DNA from: Bacteroidota bacterium
GTDB lineage: Bacteria > Bacteroidota > Bacteroidia > Bacteroidales > NBLH01
Reading direction: 5' to 3'
DNA length: 64,000 nucleotides
NCBI GenBank assembly: GCA_025361565.1
Contig: JANYKN010000131.1
Location: 1-64,000, forward strand
In this document: positions 43,684 to 52,578 of the stretch, in pieces
Position numbering within the stretch: the first letter of the stretch is position 1
Layout of the letters: every line of letters starts with the position of its first letter
The notes under the pieces: model-generated
Told to the model about the DNA's origin: nothing
The model's database searches: none
Seen by the model: only the letters and a program-made list of their open reading frames with translations
Position numbers and translations under genes: made by a program

Positions 43684-44913
43684 TTAATTTTCAGATTTGG
43701 TAATAATAAGTACCTGTTCAAATCTTTTTGTACAATCATTTCGTGAAAAATTATTCTCAGCAAATTTTTTTGCCCTGTCCCCCATTTGAATTCTTATTTC
43801 AGGATTTTCATACAGTTCAAGGACAGCGTTAGTAAAAGCAGTAATATCACCTGGAGCAACAGAAATCCCACAATTTGCTTGTTTGATTATTTGAGCAGCA
43901 TCTCCATTCTTATTCACTGATGCGATCAGAGGTTTCCCTGAGGCCATAATATCAGAAAGTTTACCTGGAACTGTTTCGTGTGGAATAAGAGGACTTAAAG
44001 TAATCAGACAAACATCCGAATCAAAAAGAAACTGGATATATTTATTTTTAGGCATGACAGTGCGAAAAAGAACATTTTGAATTTTTTTTTCACTTGCCAT
44101 CTCCTGCAATCTAATCTTCGACAATCCTTCACCTGCTATAATAAATACAATATTTGAGTACTGCCTTAATAAGTCAGCTGATTCAATAATTATCTCAAGT
44201 CCCTGATCCGGTTGCATAGTTCCGGCATATGTAAGAACAAATTTGTCTCGCAGAAAGTCTTCATTATGGAAACGTGTTTCTTTATCAAATAACTTATACG
44301 CTGCAGTGTCAACCCAATTAGGAATAATATGTATTGGATTAACTACACCTCTCCGTTCAAGATAGTCTTTGTTTCCTTGTGAATATACAATAAAAGAAGA
44401 TGCATTATTAACACAAATCTTCTCCATTTGAGACAACACATAAATCAGAAATCTGTTTTTTATTACTCCCGACTCAATTAACACTTTTGGATGAATATCC
44501 TGCATATTAACTACAAAGCGGGTTCCTTTAAACCATCCGACTAAATATGCTGACACGCCCATAAATATGGGAGGAGAGTACACAAGCATAACGTCCGGTT
44601 GACTAATAAAACAACTCCGAAAAAAGTATGATATAAAGGAAATAAAGAATCTCAATGCTTTTCCACCAGGAATCTTTAACAAAAAAGATAATGAAGATAA
44701 CCTATATATAGTCAACTTCCTTTCATTATCTTGTTGTTTCTGTTTAGAATAATACTCATGCGATTTATCAACTGGACTATCAGGTGCCGGATGTTCAGTA
44801 ATGACAATTACATCATGCCCCATATCACTTAGATCTTCTGCCAATTGAGAATAGAGTCGAGCGGCAGAATCCATAATTGGAAGATAATTAGAGACCAAAA
44901 TCAGTATTTTCAT
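43684..44913 (-). CDS. Glycosyltransferase, GT4 family (WbuB-like)
   Basis: A 409-residue enzyme. It starts MKILILVSNYLPIMDSAARL, has GHDVIVITEHP, VMLVYSPPIFMGVSAYLVG and NMQDIHPKVLIESG, and a donor half with FVLTYAGTMQPDQGLEIII and TVPGKLSDIMASGKPLIASV. These match the WbuB/WcaI-like group also represented at 37268. It lies 23 bp upstream of the previous GT4 gene. The 110-bp gap before it contains no promoter I can support. Confidence 0.8.
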   Translation of the reverse strand: MKILILVSNYLPIMDSAARLYSQLAEDLSDMGHDVIVITEHPAPDSPVDKSHEYYSKQKQQDNERKLTIYRLSSLSFLLKIPGGKALRFFISFISYFFRSCFISQPDVMLVYSPPIFMGVSAYLVGWFKGTRFVVNMQDIHPKVLIESGVIKNRFLIYVLSQMEKICVNNASSFIVYSQGNKDYLERRGVVNPIHIIPNWVDTAAYKLFDKETRFHNEDFLRDKFVLTYAGTMQPDQGLEIIIESADLLRQYSNIVFIIAGEGLSKIRLQEMASEKKIQNVLFRTVMPKNKYIQFLFDSDVCLITLSPLIPHETVPGKLSDIMASGKPLIASVNKNGDAAQIIKQANCGISVAPGDITAFTNAVLELYENPEIRIQMGDRAKKFAENNFSRNDCTKRFEQVLIITKSEN

Positions 44914-45023
44914 TAATTGTTAAAATTATGATCTAATCTGACTAGGAGAATCAAATCAAGTTGAAAAATTATATAAAAAAGTATATTTTGATTGACTTAC
45001 AGAATCAATAATAAGCTAATTCA

Positions 45024-46307
45024 TTATAAAACTTCATGTTGCACTGTTGGATTTTGGTATTTCATAGTAGTTCTTAAGTAAATATGAATTGGAATCAAAA
45101 GTAGACCTGGTATTATTATTCCTCCCAAAAATGAATAAAAAATGGCTAACAAAGGAATTTGTATTAATAGTATTAGATAAAACAAGTTTATAATTGAAAT
45201 TTCTCTTTTCTTAGGTTTCAGCCTTCTTACAATGGAGTAGTAGATTAGAGAAACAAGAATGGAAATAGTGTAACCATAATCGTAGATCATGTAAGCTACT
45301 AAACCATTAAATTTATCCCAATGATGCGGCCATAAACTTTTTCTAAGTTTGGCATAGTCTTTGGCACTATATTTTATAAAATTATATTGAGCTAACAGAC
45401 TTATTATTGGTTGAAATGTAGCCTGACTTTTAAAAGTTTTAAAATCATATGTGTTAAGTACATACATACTATTATGATACCATTGTGATAAATAGTCAAA
45501 ATAGCTATATACTACAGGATCTTGTATACGAGACTTTTGCGAGATAGTTTTCTCATAAAGATGATCTCCAACAAATCTTTCTTTCGTAAGATTTATAAAA
45601 TATATAGAAAAAAACACTCCAATAACTATAATTGCTATTTTTATATACCTTTTTATCTGAATATCAAGGGTGTCATATAATAGAAAAAGAAAGGCAATAT
45701 ACATTAAGGAGTATTGAACAAATATAGCACGCGAGAAAAAAGTCAGCCCAAATAGAACAATATTAAGTGAACCTATAAAACAAAAAACAGACATTTTAAA
45801 ATTTCGCTTTCCGAGGTAATAAAAGTGTAATGGTATAAGAAAGTAACTTAGATAATATAAATAATTTGCCAGGATAATTGCTTTAATATTAATTGGCAAA
45901 CTATAATAAAATTTTGTTGAAACACCTATACCATATCTGAAATTATTAATATCCTCTACCAAAAGGAATACAAAAATGACTGTAGCTAGTAAAGTAATAA
46001 ATGTGAATAGAGAAATAAAGAGCAAAACATCTGTAAGTTTTTTTAGCTTTAGTTCATTTCGAAAGGTAATATTCTGGATTTTGTTAAATTTTCTCCAGGG
46101 AGAAATTATTAAGGTTAAGATTAATCCAGTTAAGAATACGTTGAACCATTTGAAAACTGTATCAATTTGGTAATCTAATCCAACATAAAGAGCTCCTGAC
46201 AAAGATAAAATCTGGATTAGTATCAAAAAGAGTGAAACAGATTTGATGGTTCTGTTCAGAATAACGAAAAGCAGCAAAAGAAGAATGAAATACACCAATA
46301 AAACCAT
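45024..46307 (-). CDS. wzy: Oligosaccharide repeat-unit polymerase-like membrane protein (Wzy)
   Basis: A 427-residue protein with about eleven hydrophobic segments and a hydrophilic loop at about residues 245-310 (RFVGDHLYEKTISQKSRI, SQWYHNSMYVLNTY, RKSLWPHHWDKF), typical of O-antigen polymerases of the EpsG/OTnv type. It is flanked by two GT4 genes downstream and by a sialyltransferase-like protein and Wzx upstream, so it is the natural Wzy partner of Wzx. Polymerases diverge strongly, so the call rests on topology and neighbours. Confidence 0.65.
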   Translation of the reverse strand: MVLLVYFILLLLLFVILNRTIKSVSLFLILIQILSLSGALYVGLDYQIDTVFKWFNVFLTGLILTLIISPWRKFNKIQNITFRNELKLKKLTDVLLFISLFTFITLLATVIFVFLLVEDINNFRYGIGVSTKFYYSLPINIKAIILANYLYYLSYFLIPLHFYYLGKRNFKMSVFCFIGSLNIVLFGLTFFSRAIFVQYSLMYIAFLFLLYDTLDIQIKRYIKIAIIVIGVFFSIYFINLTKERFVGDHLYEKTISQKSRIQDPVVYSYFDYLSQWYHNSMYVLNTYDFKTFKSQATFQPIISLLAQYNFIKYSAKDYAKLRKSLWPHHWDKFNGLVAYMIYDYGYTISILVSLIYYSIVRRLKPKKREISIINLFYLILLIQIPLLAIFYSFLGGIIIPGLLLIPIHIYLRTTMKYQNPTVQHEVL

Positions 46308-46434
46308 TGTCCTTGTTTTATATAATCACTATCAAAAAAATCGACTTTAAATGGCTGTTAATATCTAGAAAAATCATTTTAGGAATCAGAAAATATTTTA
46401 CTTATTTATTTCTTCCTGATATAGGCAAAAAAAA

Positions 46435-47772
46435 TCATCCCAGAACATCTAACAATTTGTCATCCGATTTCACTAACCTGGCTTTACCATTTCTAATAAG
46501 TGAACTCGCTATCTCAACTCCGGGCAAATCGAGCAACAATACTTTGCAACCAAAGTATGATGCTTCGAACAGAGCAGTTGAAAAAACACCAATAACGTAT
46601 TGTGATTCAGCAAATAACTGATATATTGATGTTGTATTATTAACAAATGCTAAATTTTCATATTGCGAAAATTGATTTTCATTCTTATCCGAGAAATAGG
46701 ATAAATTCTCGCTGGGATGAATCTTATATACAATATTCCAGCTTTCCATTGAATCTAGATTATTCATAACAAACTTAAGAATTTCCTGTGAACAATAAGG
46801 CTGCGATATTATCAAAATCTGATTTAATTTTCGCTTATATTGACTACTTTGTTTAAGCATATATTCCAGATGCCTGTTTGTGAACCCCACAATATTATTT
46901 TGTGAAACAGGTAGTTTGCTTGTCCACATATTGAGTTCTTTCCAGACGAAAAATTTATCAGGAAAATATGCCAGACTATCCTCAATAACGTCAGGAAAAT
47001 GACTAATCAGGCCCTCTTTTACTATTAATCCATGTTGAAGCTCATTAACCTCTATATTATTGTCTTTAGCAGCTTTAATAAGGGGAGATTTATCTCCGGA
47101 ACTAGTTAAATAAATATTTTTAGGATTCTTCCTTTTAAAAAGCTTGTTATATAATATATATTCCGATTTAAATCGCTTTATTTCAGAGTGTAACACAGAT
47201 TCCAAATCAATATTAATATTCAGAAGCTGCTCAATTTCATTTTCAAGGATTTTTATCCTGACTGAATTATCTTTGTCAATTCTTATGCTGATAAAATTCG
47301 ATATTATTCTGGATGCGATTGAGATAAAATCAGTGTGCTTATTTTTCATGGATCGCCTTGTCAGATGATCATAAACGTAATTAGTTTCATACTTACAAAA
47401 TGTAACTTTTTCATTATAGAAATCTTCAAGAATATAATCTGTGTAAATATCAATGTAACTGTCATCAACAAGATATTTCCTGCCACTTTCAAAAATAAGT
47501 ATATCTGACTTAGAAAAATCAAGGAATGGATTATAGATTAAGGAATTGATAAAAATCCGCTTTAAGAGAATCTTAAATCTCTCAATTTTAGGAATTTCAG
47601 ATGGTACTATGTTGTTGGGTATCAACAAATCAAGAATTGTTACATAAATATTTACTCTGGCAGACTGCCAAACGTATACATTGTTTATTTTCCAATCAAA
47701 CAAGTTATGCTTCTTCTCCAGATCAGTAATTACCTTAACAATTTTTGCTATACTGGTATAATTATACGCCAT
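46435..47772 (-). CDS. Sialyltransferase-like GT-B protein (candidate nonulosonate transferase)
   Basis: A 445-residue protein with no membrane span. The N-terminal half is unfamiliar. The C-terminal half has VNELQHGLIVKEG, KFFVWKELN, WNIVYKIHPSENLS and VIGVFSTALFEASYFGCKVL. A His-Pro pair followed later by a Ser/Thr-Ala-Leu-Glu block resembles the HP and S-S/T motifs that bind CMP-sialic acid in bacterial sialyltransferases and capsule enzymes. Because CMP-legionaminate genes lie just upstream, transfer of that sugar is the obvious hypothesis. It overlaps wzx by 11 bp. Other capsule synthesis roles are possible. Confidence 0.55.
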   Translation of the reverse strand: MAYNYTSIAKIVKVITDLEKKHNLFDWKINNVYVWQSARVNIYVTILDLLIPNNIVPSEIPKIERFKILLKRIFINSLIYNPFLDFSKSDILIFESGRKYLVDDSYIDIYTDYILEDFYNEKVTFCKYETNYVYDHLTRRSMKNKHTDFISIASRIISNFISIRIDKDNSVRIKILENEIEQLLNINIDLESVLHSEIKRFKSEYILYNKLFKRKNPKNIYLTSSGDKSPLIKAAKDNNIEVNELQHGLIVKEGLISHFPDVIEDSLAYFPDKFFVWKELNMWTSKLPVSQNNIVGFTNRHLEYMLKQSSQYKRKLNQILIISQPYCSQEILKFVMNNLDSMESWNIVYKIHPSENLSYFSDKNENQFSQYENLAFVNNTTSIYQLFAESQYVIGVFSTALFEASYFGCKVLLLDLPGVEIASSLIRNGKARLVKSDDKLLDVLG

Positions 47773-49039
47773 CAGCCACTAAATTATCATCATTTTTATG
47801 GGTAGCAATATAAGTCAAAGTGATTCCTGACATAAGATTTATAAAATGAGCCAGACAAACGCCATAAGCAACCCCTTCAATTTTATCAGGAAATAAGTTA
47901 ATCCCTATAAATGGCAGGATAATTAATAAAACTGAAAAGAATACCTGATAAATAATCATGTACTTCCAACTCTTAAGACTCCACAAGGCATTTACACCAA
48001 CCACGCTTCCCCTAAATACACCTGCAAACAATAGTATCTGCATTACAAGGATACTTTGAACATATTTAGGGAAAAAATTTTCAACAATTACCGGGACAGC
48101 ATAATAACCGAAAATGGCAAGAGGCAACTGTATACTGATGAGAATAATTGTAATCTTCTTTGAATATTTCCAAAGAAGCAGCTTATCATTATTTTTACCG
48201 TAATTATATGACATTCTTGGATAAATATAGCTTGCAACCGAACTCGAAAACAATGTGAAAGTTGTTAAGGAATAAAATCCAAATGTATATAATCCTACAT
48301 TTGCAAGATCTGAATACTTGAGCAAAAGTAATTTATCAACTGTTGAAGATACTGACTCCACATATGCCAATCCAAAAATTGGAAGTCCGATTTTTAATAA
48401 CTTGATCAGTGATTTCTTATCCCATGACAAGCCTACTTTAATAGGTCTTAGTATATGAAGAAGAATGACATAAATGAGTAGAACAAGGACAGCTTTTATA
48501 ATTAATCCATAGTAAGAATAATATACAACCAATACTAAGGTAACCAGATTAACAAATGCATCAACAATTTGAACAACTGACAACTTAATAAATGAGTTCT
48601 TTGAACGAAAAGTTGACATTAGGTAGTTCTGGTAATAACTAAGCATAATGAAAATAGTTATAGCCAAAACTCCGTACTGAATTTTTAAATCATGTTCTGC
48701 ACCGAATTTAAAATAAGCAATACCAATTATAAGGACTAGAAAAGAGGAAACAACAGTAAAAAATTGCACTGTACCAGCCATCCTTTCAGCCTGATTTACC
48801 TCACCTCTCCCATAAGCATAAGGTAATTCCAGATTTAATCCATTTATTAAACCAGCCTGAAGAAAAACAGAATATGTAACCGCAAGATTTATTGTTGTCC
48901 ATATCCCAAGATCAACCGGTGAAACATATCTTGCAATAACAAAACCGACGATCATCTGGGCAAATGCCTTAGTAAGTGACCCTCCTGAATATAGCAGAGG
49001 AGTTTTATATGATGATAAAAATTGTGTTACTTTTCCCAA
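47762..49039 (-). CDS. wzx: Lipid-linked oligosaccharide flippase (Wzx)
   Basis: A 425-residue polytopic protein of the MOP/MATE superfamily with about twelve spans. The first span region GGSLTKAFAQMIVGFVIARY followed by VSPVDLGIWTTIN is the polysaccharide-transport signature. It would flip undecaprenyl-diphosphate-linked repeat units to the periplasm for the Wzy at 45024. Its presence beside a Wzm/Wzt exporter 15 kb away shows that two export modes are encoded in the window. A 111-bp gap separates it from the nonulosonate genes upstream. Confidence 0.85.
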   Translation of the reverse strand: MGKVTQFLSSYKTPLLYSGGSLTKAFAQMIVGFVIARYVSPVDLGIWTTINLAVTYSVFLQAGLINGLNLELPYAYGRGEVNQAERMAGTVQFFTVVSSFLVLIIGIAYFKFGAEHDLKIQYGVLAITIFIMLSYYQNYLMSTFRSKNSFIKLSVVQIVDAFVNLVTLVLVVYYSYYGLIIKAVLVLLIYVILLHILRPIKVGLSWDKKSLIKLLKIGLPIFGLAYVESVSSTVDKLLLLKYSDLANVGLYTFGFYSLTTFTLFSSSVASYIYPRMSYNYGKNNDKLLLWKYSKKITIILISIQLPLAIFGYYAVPVIVENFFPKYVQSILVMQILLFAGVFRGSVVGVNALWSLKSWKYMIIYQVFFSVLLIILPFIGINLFPDKIEGVAYGVCLAHFINLMSGITLTYIATHKNDDNLVADGV

Positions 49040-49150
49040 TGAGATATACTTATTACAAATTATTGCTGCACATTGTCATTCAACAAAAAAATATGATTTT
49101 TACACTTATTACATATAATAACATAATAGAAAGTGTAACACCACATCATT

Positions 49151-49894
49151 TCAGATGCATGTCCAGCCTCCATCCACGATAAGATTGTGCCCTGTGATGT
49201 ATTTTGATTCATCACTTAATAGAAAAGATACTGCAGGTGCAATATCATCAGGTTTTCCCAACCTGCCCATTGGAACCCTAGACTCATATTTTTGAATAAA
49301 TGATGAGTGTTGCTGATCAATAATTCCGCCAGGAGACACACAATTTACCCTGATCCCTTTCCGGCCATAATAAGATGCAATATACCTGGTGAAATTTATC
49401 ACGCCACCTTTTATTGCAGAATATGCGGCAGGAGATGTTCCTCCGTATTCTTCGTATAGTGTAAAGTCGTTCCCTACGACTCCGTAAATAGAAGCGATGT
49501 TTACTATCGAACCTCGTTTCAGAGGTTCCATAACCTTAAGTACTTTCTGGCAACATATAAAACAACTGTTAAGCTGCAAATCAACATTGGTACGCCAGGA
49601 TTCAGCCGGAACATCCTCAAACCTGGTTCCCCAGTCCTTAGTTCTTGGATACGCGTTATTAACCCATCCATCTATTCTCCCAAATTCCTTTCCGATCAGG
49701 TCAATTCCATACTGAACTGAACTGTCATCAGAAATATTCAAATTTAATGTCCCTGAATTCAAGTTAGTTTCAACTTCAATATCAGCGTTGATGGCGATGC
49801 CTCCTTTGCGTATTATATCAGCTACGATTTCTTTTCCGATTAAACCTGATCCGCCTGTAACCACTATTATTTTTTCACTTAGTACCATTTTCAT
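49151..49894 (-). CDS. ptmA: PtmA-like SDR of legionaminic acid loci
   Basis: A 247-residue SDR with VVTGGSGLIGKEIVADI, WVNNAYPRTKDWGTRFEDV, the active-site SIYGV...YSAIKGG region and LSDESKYITGHNLIVDGGW. The VNNAYPR block and EEYGGTSPAAY match Campylobacter jejuni PtmA, which is genetically tied to legionaminic acid synthesis and the supply of GDP-GlcNAc. Its precise reaction is uncertain. It is the last gene of the leg set and overlaps the upstream oxidoreductase by 20 bp. Met3 is an alternative start. Confidence 0.75.
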   Translation of the reverse strand: MKMVLSEKIIVVTGGSGLIGKEIVADIIRKGGIAINADIEVETNLNSGTLNLNISDDSSVQYGIDLIGKEFGRIDGWVNNAYPRTKDWGTRFEDVPAESWRTNVDLQLNSCFICCQKVLKVMEPLKRGSIVNIASIYGVVGNDFTLYEEYGGTSPAAYSAIKGGVINFTRYIASYYGRKGIRVNCVSPGGIIDQQHSSFIQKYESRVPMGRLGKPDDIAPAVSFLLSDESKYITGHNLIVDGGWTCI

Positions 49895-50804
49895 CTAAAC
49901 AAATTTTAAGTACATTATATCCGTCAGAAATTGTATTAAATGATTGAATTTTATTTTTGACACAATTGATAAAATACTCCATTTGTTTATCATATGTATC
50001 ACTTATTTTTTGATCAGAGTAGAACAGGATTCCTTCTTTTCCTGTTATCTGATTCTTTAATAAATCAACATTCCATGTATCATCCTGGAAGACTACTTCA
50101 AAACTTCGCTTATTATCTCTTCTATAATAATTAAGAACTACGGATGCGCAAAAGCCTCCAAAGTCAAGAATATAATTGGCATAATCGATAGCTGTTATAG
50201 AAAGTGTTGAATTTCTTTTAAATTTCCTATTAACTTCTATCGGCATTCCAAAAATCCAGTACAGATAATCCAATTCATGTATCAAATCAATATGAACCCC
50301 GCCTCCTAGTTCAGGAATAGCTGAATAAACTTTTCTGAAGTCGACATTTGGTCGCCATTCTGGCAGGTATGACCCACAATACACATTTAATTCATTAATT
50401 TTTCTATTCTGGTTCTGCACGATAGTATTCCGAATATAAATCATGCAATCAAGGAACCTGAGATTACAGGCGACATATGTCATGATACTTCTCTTTTCTA
50501 CAGAGTGAATCATATTTTCAACATCAAGAGAAATATAGAGTGGCTTTTCGATAAACAAAGGTATGTTATACTCCAAAAGTTTTGATATTGTGTTTTTATG
50601 TTCTGAGGTAGGGTTAGAAATCAGGGCAAAATCAAAATCATGTAATGAAACCTCACTAAGAGTATAAATATTTCGTACACCATGTAAATTTTCGCTATCT
50701 ATTTTTGAACGAATTGCAAATATCTCAGCCGATGGTATTATCTTTAAAATTGAATTAACATGTTTTCTGCCAACAGACCCTAATCCTGCGATCAATATTT
50801 TCAT
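49875..50804 (-). CDS. Gfo/Idh/MocA-family oxidoreductase
   Basis: A 309-residue NAD(P)-dependent oxidoreductase. The N-terminal Rossmann motif is LIAGLGSVGRKHVNSI, the conserved EKP motif is PLFIEKPLYI (the catalytic-type Lys), and GGGVHIDLIHELDYLYWIFG is the active-site His region. Related genes are often found with ptmA, ptmE and legF homologues in nonulosonate loci; the role is not established, probably in precursor supply or modification. It overlaps both neighbours (4 bp with legF, 20 bp with ptmA). Confidence 0.75.
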   Translation of the reverse strand: MKILIAGLGSVGRKHVNSILKIIPSAEIFAIRSKIDSENLHGVRNIYTLSEVSLHDFDFALISNPTSEHKNTISKLLEYNIPLFIEKPLYISLDVENMIHSVEKRSIMTYVACNLRFLDCMIYIRNTIVQNQNRKINELNVYCGSYLPEWRPNVDFRKVYSAIPELGGGVHIDLIHELDYLYWIFGMPIEVNRKFKRNSTLSITAIDYANYILDFGGFCASVVLNYYRRDNKRSFEVVFQDDTWNVDLLKNQITGKEGILFYSDQKISDTYDKQMEYFINCVKNKIQSFNTISDGYNVLKICLDENGTK

Positions 50805-51523
50805 AATTCAAAATCAAGTTTCTTATTTTCAATAAGATATGTTATAATATCAAAATCGATAGGATGATCCAGATCGAAACAGACGTGAGGTATCTTGTAA
50901 ATAATGGATTTATCTGTTATCACACTTGTATAGGCCCTGTTAAAAAATTCCCGTTTATAAAAATAAAAAGAAGCATTCATATCATAAACTTCAGGGGCAT
51001 TTTGTCGTGTAAGGACAGTATTCACAGTTTTTTTAACCTGCGCATAAAAACCATTTTCTTTTTGCTCAACCATATTGAAATAAGGGCTTCTGCCAGCAGG
51101 GCTTACAGAGAACAGATTGATAGCTTCTTCATTATCCCTGAGTAGTTTGAAAGATTCAGTAAGATCATGAAGGTTCCTTAATGGAGAAGTAACATCAAGG
51201 TCCAGAACAAAGTCAAATAAACAGATATCATGATTTTCCTTCCAAAATAAAACATCTTTAATCGCATCTACTTTCCCGACATTATCACCAGCGAGAAATT
51301 CTGGTCTCCGGTATTCTGTTTTTAAGCCAAATATCTCGGCTGTATTTACTATTTCAGCTGAATCTGTTGAAAGGACAATGTCGACCCCTCCAATAAATTT
51401 CTGAAATTGTCTTGCTACATCGATGGAATAACTGATTAAAGGTTTTCCGTTTAAATTTTTAATATTTTTCCCGGGTATACCTTTGGAACCACCCCTGGCA
51501 CATATTGTAATTAAGATTTTCAT
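50801..51523 (-). CDS. legF: CMP-legionaminate/CMP-nonulosonate synthetase (LegF/NeuA)
   Basis: A 240-residue cytidylyltransferase. ICARGGSKGIPGKNIKNLNG is the CTP-binding signature, VLSTDSAEIVNTAEIFG and RRPEFLAGD follow, and DFVLDLDVTSPLR carries the metal-site Asp residues. It activates the nonulosonic acid with CTP for transfer by a sialyltransferase-like enzyme, for which 46435 is the nearest candidate. It is normal length for NeuA catalytic domains. It follows the ptmE-like gene by 8 bp. Confidence 0.85.
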   Translation of the reverse strand: MKILITICARGGSKGIPGKNIKNLNGKPLISYSIDVARQFQKFIGGVDIVLSTDSAEIVNTAEIFGLKTEYRRPEFLAGDNVGKVDAIKDVLFWKENHDICLFDFVLDLDVTSPLRNLHDLTESFKLLRDNEEAINLFSVSPAGRSPYFNMVEQKENGFYAQVKKTVNTVLTRQNAPEVYDMNASFYFYKREFFNRAYTSVITDKSIIYKIPHVCFDLDHPIDFDIITYLIENKKLDFEL

Positions 51524-51531
51524 TCTGATTT

Positions 51532-52578
51532 CTAACCCTTGATATGTTTAGCAAATTCCTGTACTTTTTTAAAATCTTCTGGTTTACCAATATCTATCCA
51601 GTATCCAATTAAAGGGAACCTTATGACTTTGTACCCCTTAGAAATAAGTAATTCAATAAAATCTGTTGCATCAAAAAAAGTTTCAAAAGGGATGAGGTCC
51701 AGAAGACTCCGTTTGATTAGATAAATTCCTCCATTCGCATAATAATTATACGTAGGCTTTTCACGTAATCCTAAAACTGTATTCTCTTTCAGCTCAAAAA
51801 TCCCATATGGTATTGAAACAGAGTATGGAATAGCCGCAATCGCCATATCAGCATCGCTTTTAATAAATGAATCAAAGAATTCTTCAAAATCAATGTTTGT
51901 GAAAAGATCCGAATTCATCACGAGTATAGTTTTGTTATGAAATTCAGAGACAAATTTCACTGAACCAATTGTGCCTAAATACTTTGGTTCTTTAACACAT
52001 ATTACTCTGATACCATCGATGTCCTCAGAAAAATGATCTTCTATCTGTTCAGCAAGATAATTTACTGTTACATGAATGTGTTCAACACCATAACTCAAAA
52101 GCCTTTCAATATTATAATCAATAATTGTTTTTTCACCGATTTTAAGCAAGGGTTTTGGGGTGTTTTCCGTCAATGGTCTAAGTCTTACTCCTTGTCCTCC
52201 AGCCATTAATACAGCATCAATCGGCAGAATAGACAGTTTTTCTTTAAGGTTATATACTTTACTTATTCTGCCAGAACTATCAAGATATGGTAATAGTTTT
52301 ATACCTCTCATGCGGGAATTTCTTACTTCAGAAAGAGAAACATCAGCCATATTTAACTTTTCGAAGTCCTTTTTCATTGCTGAGGATATCGAATCTGAAA
52401 GCTCTATTCCTGAGATCAGAGCTCTTCTTATATCTCCATCTGTTAATGTCCCAACAAGTTTTTGGTCTTCGTCAATAACAAACAAGCAAAGAATTTCATC
52501 CGTAAGTTGGTTTATCGCAATAAGCCCTTCTTTAAGTGATGAAGAAGTGCTTATCAGATGGCTTTTATAATTTTTCAT
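51532..52578 (-). CDS. ptmE: PtmE-like nucleotidyltransferase with N-terminal CBS pair
   Basis: A 348-residue fusion. Residues 1 to about 115 hold two CBS motifs (FVIDEDQKLVGTLTDGDIRR and LLPYLDSSGRISKVYNLKE). Residues 117-348 hold a sugar-nucleotidyltransferase domain with VLMAGGQGVRLRPLTENTPK, VMNSDLFTNID and YWIDIGKPEDF. C. jejuni PtmE has the same build and makes GDP-GlcNAc, the entry point of the legionaminate pathway there. The CBS pair may sense an adenine nucleotide. It overlaps legG by 14 bp. Confidence 0.8.
   Translation of the reverse strand: MKNYKSHLISTSSSLKEGLIAINQLTDEILCLFVIDEDQKLVGTLTDGDIRRALISGIELSDSISSAMKKDFEKLNMADVSLSEVRNSRMRGIKLLPYLDSSGRISKVYNLKEKLSILPIDAVLMAGGQGVRLRPLTENTPKPLLKIGEKTIIDYNIERLLSYGVEHIHVTVNYLAEQIEDHFSEDIDGIRVICVKEPKYLGTIGSVKFVSEFHNKTILVMNSDLFTNIDFEEFFDSFIKSDADMAIAAIPYSVSIPYGIFELKENTVLGLREKPTYNYYANGGIYLIKRSLLDLIPFETFFDATDFIELLISKGYKVIRFPLIGYWIDIGKPEDFKKVQEFAKHIKG

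Noticed and set aside
52160-52570. 136-codon plus-strand open frame
   Set aside because: It is antisense to the CBS and nucleotidyltransferase parts of the PtmE-like gene and low in recognisable features.
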